The translations under genes and the position numbers were made by a program. Shown in pieces: positions 61,954-64,000 of a stretch of 64,000 nucleotides of DNA. Location of the stretch: contig NZ_QJUG01000002.1 of NCBI RefSeq assembly GCF_003426775.1, positions 1-64,000 of the forward strand, read 5' to 3'. The first letter of the stretch is position 1. Each line of letters begins with the position of its first letter. The DNA is from Allorhizocola rhizosphaerae. GTDB taxonomy: Bacteria; Actinomycetota; Actinomycetes; Mycobacteriales; Micromonosporaceae. The notes beneath the pieces were generated by a model. The model was given only the letters and a program-made list of their open reading frames with translations, ran no database searches and was not told the DNA's origin.

Positions 61954-62873
61954 CGACCGCCTCGCTGACCGGAGTCATCCCGCCGGTCTGCACGCCGCTG
62001 ACACCCGAGTTCGAAGTGGACGTCAAGTCGCTGACCCGGCTCGTCGACCACCTGCTGGACGGCGCGGTGGATGGGCTGTTCGTGCTCGGCTCGTCTTCGG
62101 AGGCGGCGTTCCTGCCGGATGCGCATCGCCGGGTCGTGGTGGACACGGTGGTGCGGCACGTGGCGGGGCAGGTGCCGGTGGTCGCGGGTGCCATCGACAT
62201 GACCGCGCTGCGCGTCGCCGACCACGCGCGGACCGCGGTCGCGGCGGGGGCGGACGGGATCGTGGTGACGGCCCCGTTTTACACGCGCACGCACCCGGCC
62301 GAAATCGAGGTGCACTTCCGGACGATCGCGGCGGCTGCGGCCGTACCAATATATGCTTATGACTTGCCGGTATCGGTCCACAGCAAGCTTCCCGGGGAGC
62401 TGTTGTTGCGATTGGGGGCCGAGGGCGTCCTCGCCGGGCTCAAAGACTCCAGCGGAGACGAGGGCGGGTTCAGGTCGGTCATTCTCGGCAAGCGGGATCG
62501 CGGGCTGGCGTTCAGCGTGCTGACCGGTTCTGAGCTCACCGTCGACTCGGCGCTGTGGATGGGCGCCGACGGGGTCGTGCCGGGACTGGGCAATGTGGAC
62601 CCGCACGGCTATGTCCGGCTGTTCCGGGCCGCGCGCAGCGGCGACTGGGCGGCTGCACGGGCCGAGCAGGAGCGCCTCGTCCGCCTGTTCACCCTGGTCG
62701 GCGTCGGCGGCCCGCACATGGGCCGGGGCTCCTCGGCGCTCGGCGCGTTCAAGGCCGCGCTCTATCTGCGCGGAATTATCGACTACCCGACAACGGCCGT
62801 GCCTCAGATTCCGCTCGACGCGGACGAAATCGCCCAGGTCGGCAAGCATTTGGCGGATGCACAACTCCTCTGA
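61950..62873 (+). CDS. DHDPS/NanA-family lyase
   Basis: 307 residues of the class I aldolase family that includes N-acetylneuraminate lyase and dihydrodipicolinate synthase. GVIPPVCTPL at the start, GSSSEAAFL as the carboxylate-binding loop, Tyr137 in IYAYDLP and Schiff-base Lys165 in LAGLKDSSGD are visible. In context with sialidase and a sialic-acid-type transporter it most likely splits N-acetylneuraminate into pyruvate and N-acetylmannosamine. The motif differs from the classical KQTSGD of NanA, so another 2-keto sugar acid is possible. Last gene of the operon. Confidence 0.85.
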   Translation: MTTASLTGVIPPVCTPLTPEFEVDVKSLTRLVDHLLDGAVDGLFVLGSSSEAAFLPDAHRRVVVDTVVRHVAGQVPVVAGAIDMTALRVADHARTAVAAGADGIVVTAPFYTRTHPAEIEVHFRTIAAAAAVPIYAYDLPVSVHSKLPGELLLRLGAEGVLAGLKDSSGDEGGFRSVILGKRDRGLAFSVLTGSELTVDSALWMGADGVVPGLGNVDPHGYVRLFRAARSGDWAAARAEQERLVRLFTLVGVGGPHMGRGSSALGAFKAALYLRGIIDYPTTAVPQIPLDADEIAQVGKHLADAQLL

Positions 62874-62940
62874 TGCGCAACTAACGATCAGGTGCGATGA
62901 TGGGAGCCCTTCGAACCCCTCGGCACTAAGGAGCGCAAAC

Positions 62941-63420
62941 ATGGTCGAAGGTGAGGGCGGCGGGGCGAAAGTCCTGCGCGGCCTTTTGATCGCGGCGCTG
63001 ATCGTCATCGGGATCGTGCTGCTCGTCGTGTTCTGGCGGCAGGTCCTCGACGCCGGCGAGGCGACCTTCAACTACATCTCGGATCGCTTCCCGACAGAGG
63101 CCGGCCAACAGGCGACGGTCATCATCTACCTGGTGGTCGCGGGGATCCTCGGCATCCTGTTCTCCAAGGCGGGCCATTTCACGGCATACGGGATCGCCAT
63201 CGGGCTGGGCACGTTGCTATGGTTCCTGTTCTGGGAGGGCTTCCCGGCCATCGGCCTGTCGCCCAGCTGGGCGGAGAGCGCGGGCCTCGGCCACCTACCC
63301 CCGTCGATCGTCATCCTGTGGGCGGTCGTGGGCGCGGCCGTCATCACACTGGTGTTCGTGCCGCTGGAGGTCTGGGAAAAATTCCGTAAGCGCAAGCGTA
63401 GCCTGAGCGCCGAGCAATAA
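62941..63420 (+). CDS. Small integral membrane protein, four helices
   Basis: 159 residues after AAGGAGCG. Four hydrophobic segments: LLIAALIVIGIVLLVVFW, ATVIIYLVVAGILGILFS, AYGIAIGLGTLLWFLFW and SIVILWAVVGAAVITLVFV, with a basic C-terminal tail (KFRKRKRSLSAEQ). I do not recognise the family. It lies 67 bases after the lyase gene and has its own terminator, so it may be co-transcribed or separate. Confidence 0.7.
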   Translation: MVEGEGGGAKVLRGLLIAALIVIGIVLLVVFWRQVLDAGEATFNYISDRFPTEAGQQATVIIYLVVAGILGILFSKAGHFTAYGIAIGLGTLLWFLFWEGFPAIGLSPSWAESAGLGHLPPSIVILWAVVGAAVITLVFVPLEVWEKFRKRKRSLSAEQ

Positions 63421-63446
63421 CGCCGGCGCCGAACCAAAGCCCAATC

Positions 63447-63476
63447 CCGGCAGTGCCACCGCTATGGCACTGCCGG
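63447..63476. terminator. Intrinsic terminator
   Basis: 12-bp stem CCGGCAGTGCCA / TGGCACTGCCGG with a 6-base loop, followed by ATTCTTCTT, one of the few T-rich tails in the window. Confidence 0.85.
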
Positions 63477-63483
63477 ATTCTTC

Positions 63484-63753
63484 TTATCTGGTACCGGTTT
63501 CGTTGCGCGGGCCACGCTGGAGTCCTGACGACTGGTCACACTGGACAGTCGTGTCGGCCGGTGGTAGCGGTCGCTGGTCAGTTGGTGGGAGGGCCTTTAT
63601 GATCTGGGTGCGCTGGTCGGGCCGGGTGCCATGTCGTGCGAGCCACAGGAAGAGGCAGTTGCGGGCTTCCCGAGCCACGGTGGCCAGCGCTCGGACGAGC
63701 AGGGTCGTGGTGGCCAGTGCGGCCAGTGCGAGGCTCAGGGTGCTGGATGCCAT
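63484..63753 (-). CDS. Small single-helix membrane protein
   Basis: 89 residues from ATG 63753 (an upstream start at 63849 is possible). One N-terminal hydrophobic helix (STLSLALAALATTTLLVRAL) is followed by a basic region (ARHGTRPDQRTQIIKALPP) that looks like a real cytoplasmic tail. No recognised family. Support is limited to frame composition and the amphipathic layout. Confidence 0.4.
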   Translation of the reverse strand: MASSTLSLALAALATTTLLVRALATVAREARNCLFLWLARHGTRPDQRTQIIKALPPTDQRPLPPADTTVQCDQSSGLQRGPRNETGTR

Positions 63754-63851
63754 GCTGCTTATGGGAGCACCTAGCTGGGCCGTGGGGCCGCTGCCGCGCA
63801 TCCACCCCGTATGGATTCGGTCCACCCGGGGTGGACCTGACTGTCTCACGG

Positions 63852-64000
63852 ATGAGCGCGGATGCCTCTAATGTGGCGCGGGTGGACGAATGGCAGAGCA
63901 ATCACTGGAAGGCCCCTCCCCGCACCTCGGATGCCTGGCCGTATTCCCCCGACATCGCTGTGTTCGAAGCAACAAGTTCGGGGCCGGAACGTGACACCGA
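63852..64000 (+). CDS. Possible N-terminal part of a gene running off the right edge
   Basis: An open plus-strand frame from ATG 63852 (or GTG 63873/63882) to the window end, with mostly G or C in third positions (VDEWQSNHWKAPPRTSDAWP). Too short to assign. It diverges from the small membrane-protein gene. Confidence 0.3.
   Translation, partial: MSADASNVARVDEWQSNHWKAPPRTSDAWPYSPDIAVFEATSSGPERDT

Noticed and set aside
63852-64000. Alternative frame from ATG 63870 at the right edge
   Set aside because: Its third positions are less GC-rich than those of the frame from 63852, so the latter was kept as the weak candidate.

Overview
The window is high-GC DNA from an actinomycete, most likely a filamentous, Pseudonocardiales-like soil organism. 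Signs of this are codons that strongly favour G or C in the third position, frequent GTG and TTG starts, an AfsR/SARP regulator, an ECF41 (SigJ-type) sigma factor, PadR, ArsR and FadR-type regulators, Tat and Sec lipoproteins, an HspR-type HAIR operator, and many apparently leaderless genes with a TANNNT hexamer about 6 nt before the start codon. I see no integrase, transposase, rRNA, tRNA or CRISPR array. The region looks chromosomal and accessory-rich, with several truncated genes.

Region by region: 0.0-0.7 kb holds remnants of a glycyl-tRNA synthetase beta subunit and a sugar-binding protein. 0.7-7 kb has a kinase-like phosphotransferase, an ArsR-AHSA1 fusion, two secreted proteins (RTX repeats and a Calx-beta-like domain) that share an upstream element, and a SARP-NB-ARC-TPR regulator. 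7-15.9 kb carries a GNAT enzyme, the Hen1-Pnkp RNA repair operon with a truncated nucleotidyltransferase as third gene, an MFS transporter, an EEP nuclease, and a VOC-SDR pair. 15.9-22.8 kb has an HspR-type-controlled small heat-shock protein, then a MEDS-STAS protein, an HSP90-family ATPase and two paralogous TPR proteins. 22.8-24.9 kb is an ECF41 sigma factor with divergent hemerythrin and DoxX genes and an ester cyclase remnant. 25-29 kb has a PadR-GyrI fusion, a stand-alone CHAT/caspase-like protein and a solute-binding protein whose two lobes are in swapped order. 29-36.4 kb is mostly secreted proteins (metzincin protease, beta-helix lipoprotein, 1160-residue sugar dehydrogenase) plus LhgO. 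36.5-46 kb has an ESX-like orphan, a TctCBA tricarboxylate transporter, an archaeal-type ATPase, and a CitAB-type two-component system divergent from a second TctC receptor. 46-48.5 kb has an NRDE protein and a DprA-like plus phosphoribosyltransferase pair.

From 48.5 to 62.9 kb the genes form a coherent sialoglycan-utilisation region: an SGNH esterase and a GH42 beta-galactosidase, a GntR/FCD regulator, a secreted sialidase, a second GntR/FCD regulator, a five-gene operon for a peptide-type ABC transporter (with a permease-ATPase fusion) and a NanA-like lyase. The palindrome GGAC(A/G)T-GGG-A(T/C)GTCC lies before each of the three transcription units, so the two regulators probably control one regulon. 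Sialidase and galactosidase would trim extracellular glycans, the transporter would import the released sugar acid, and the lyase would start its breakdown. NanE, NanK and NagAB are not in the window.

Start codons were chosen by eye from ribosome binding sites, overlaps and leaderless promoter spacing. Product names come from motifs and remembered family sequences, not from a database search.
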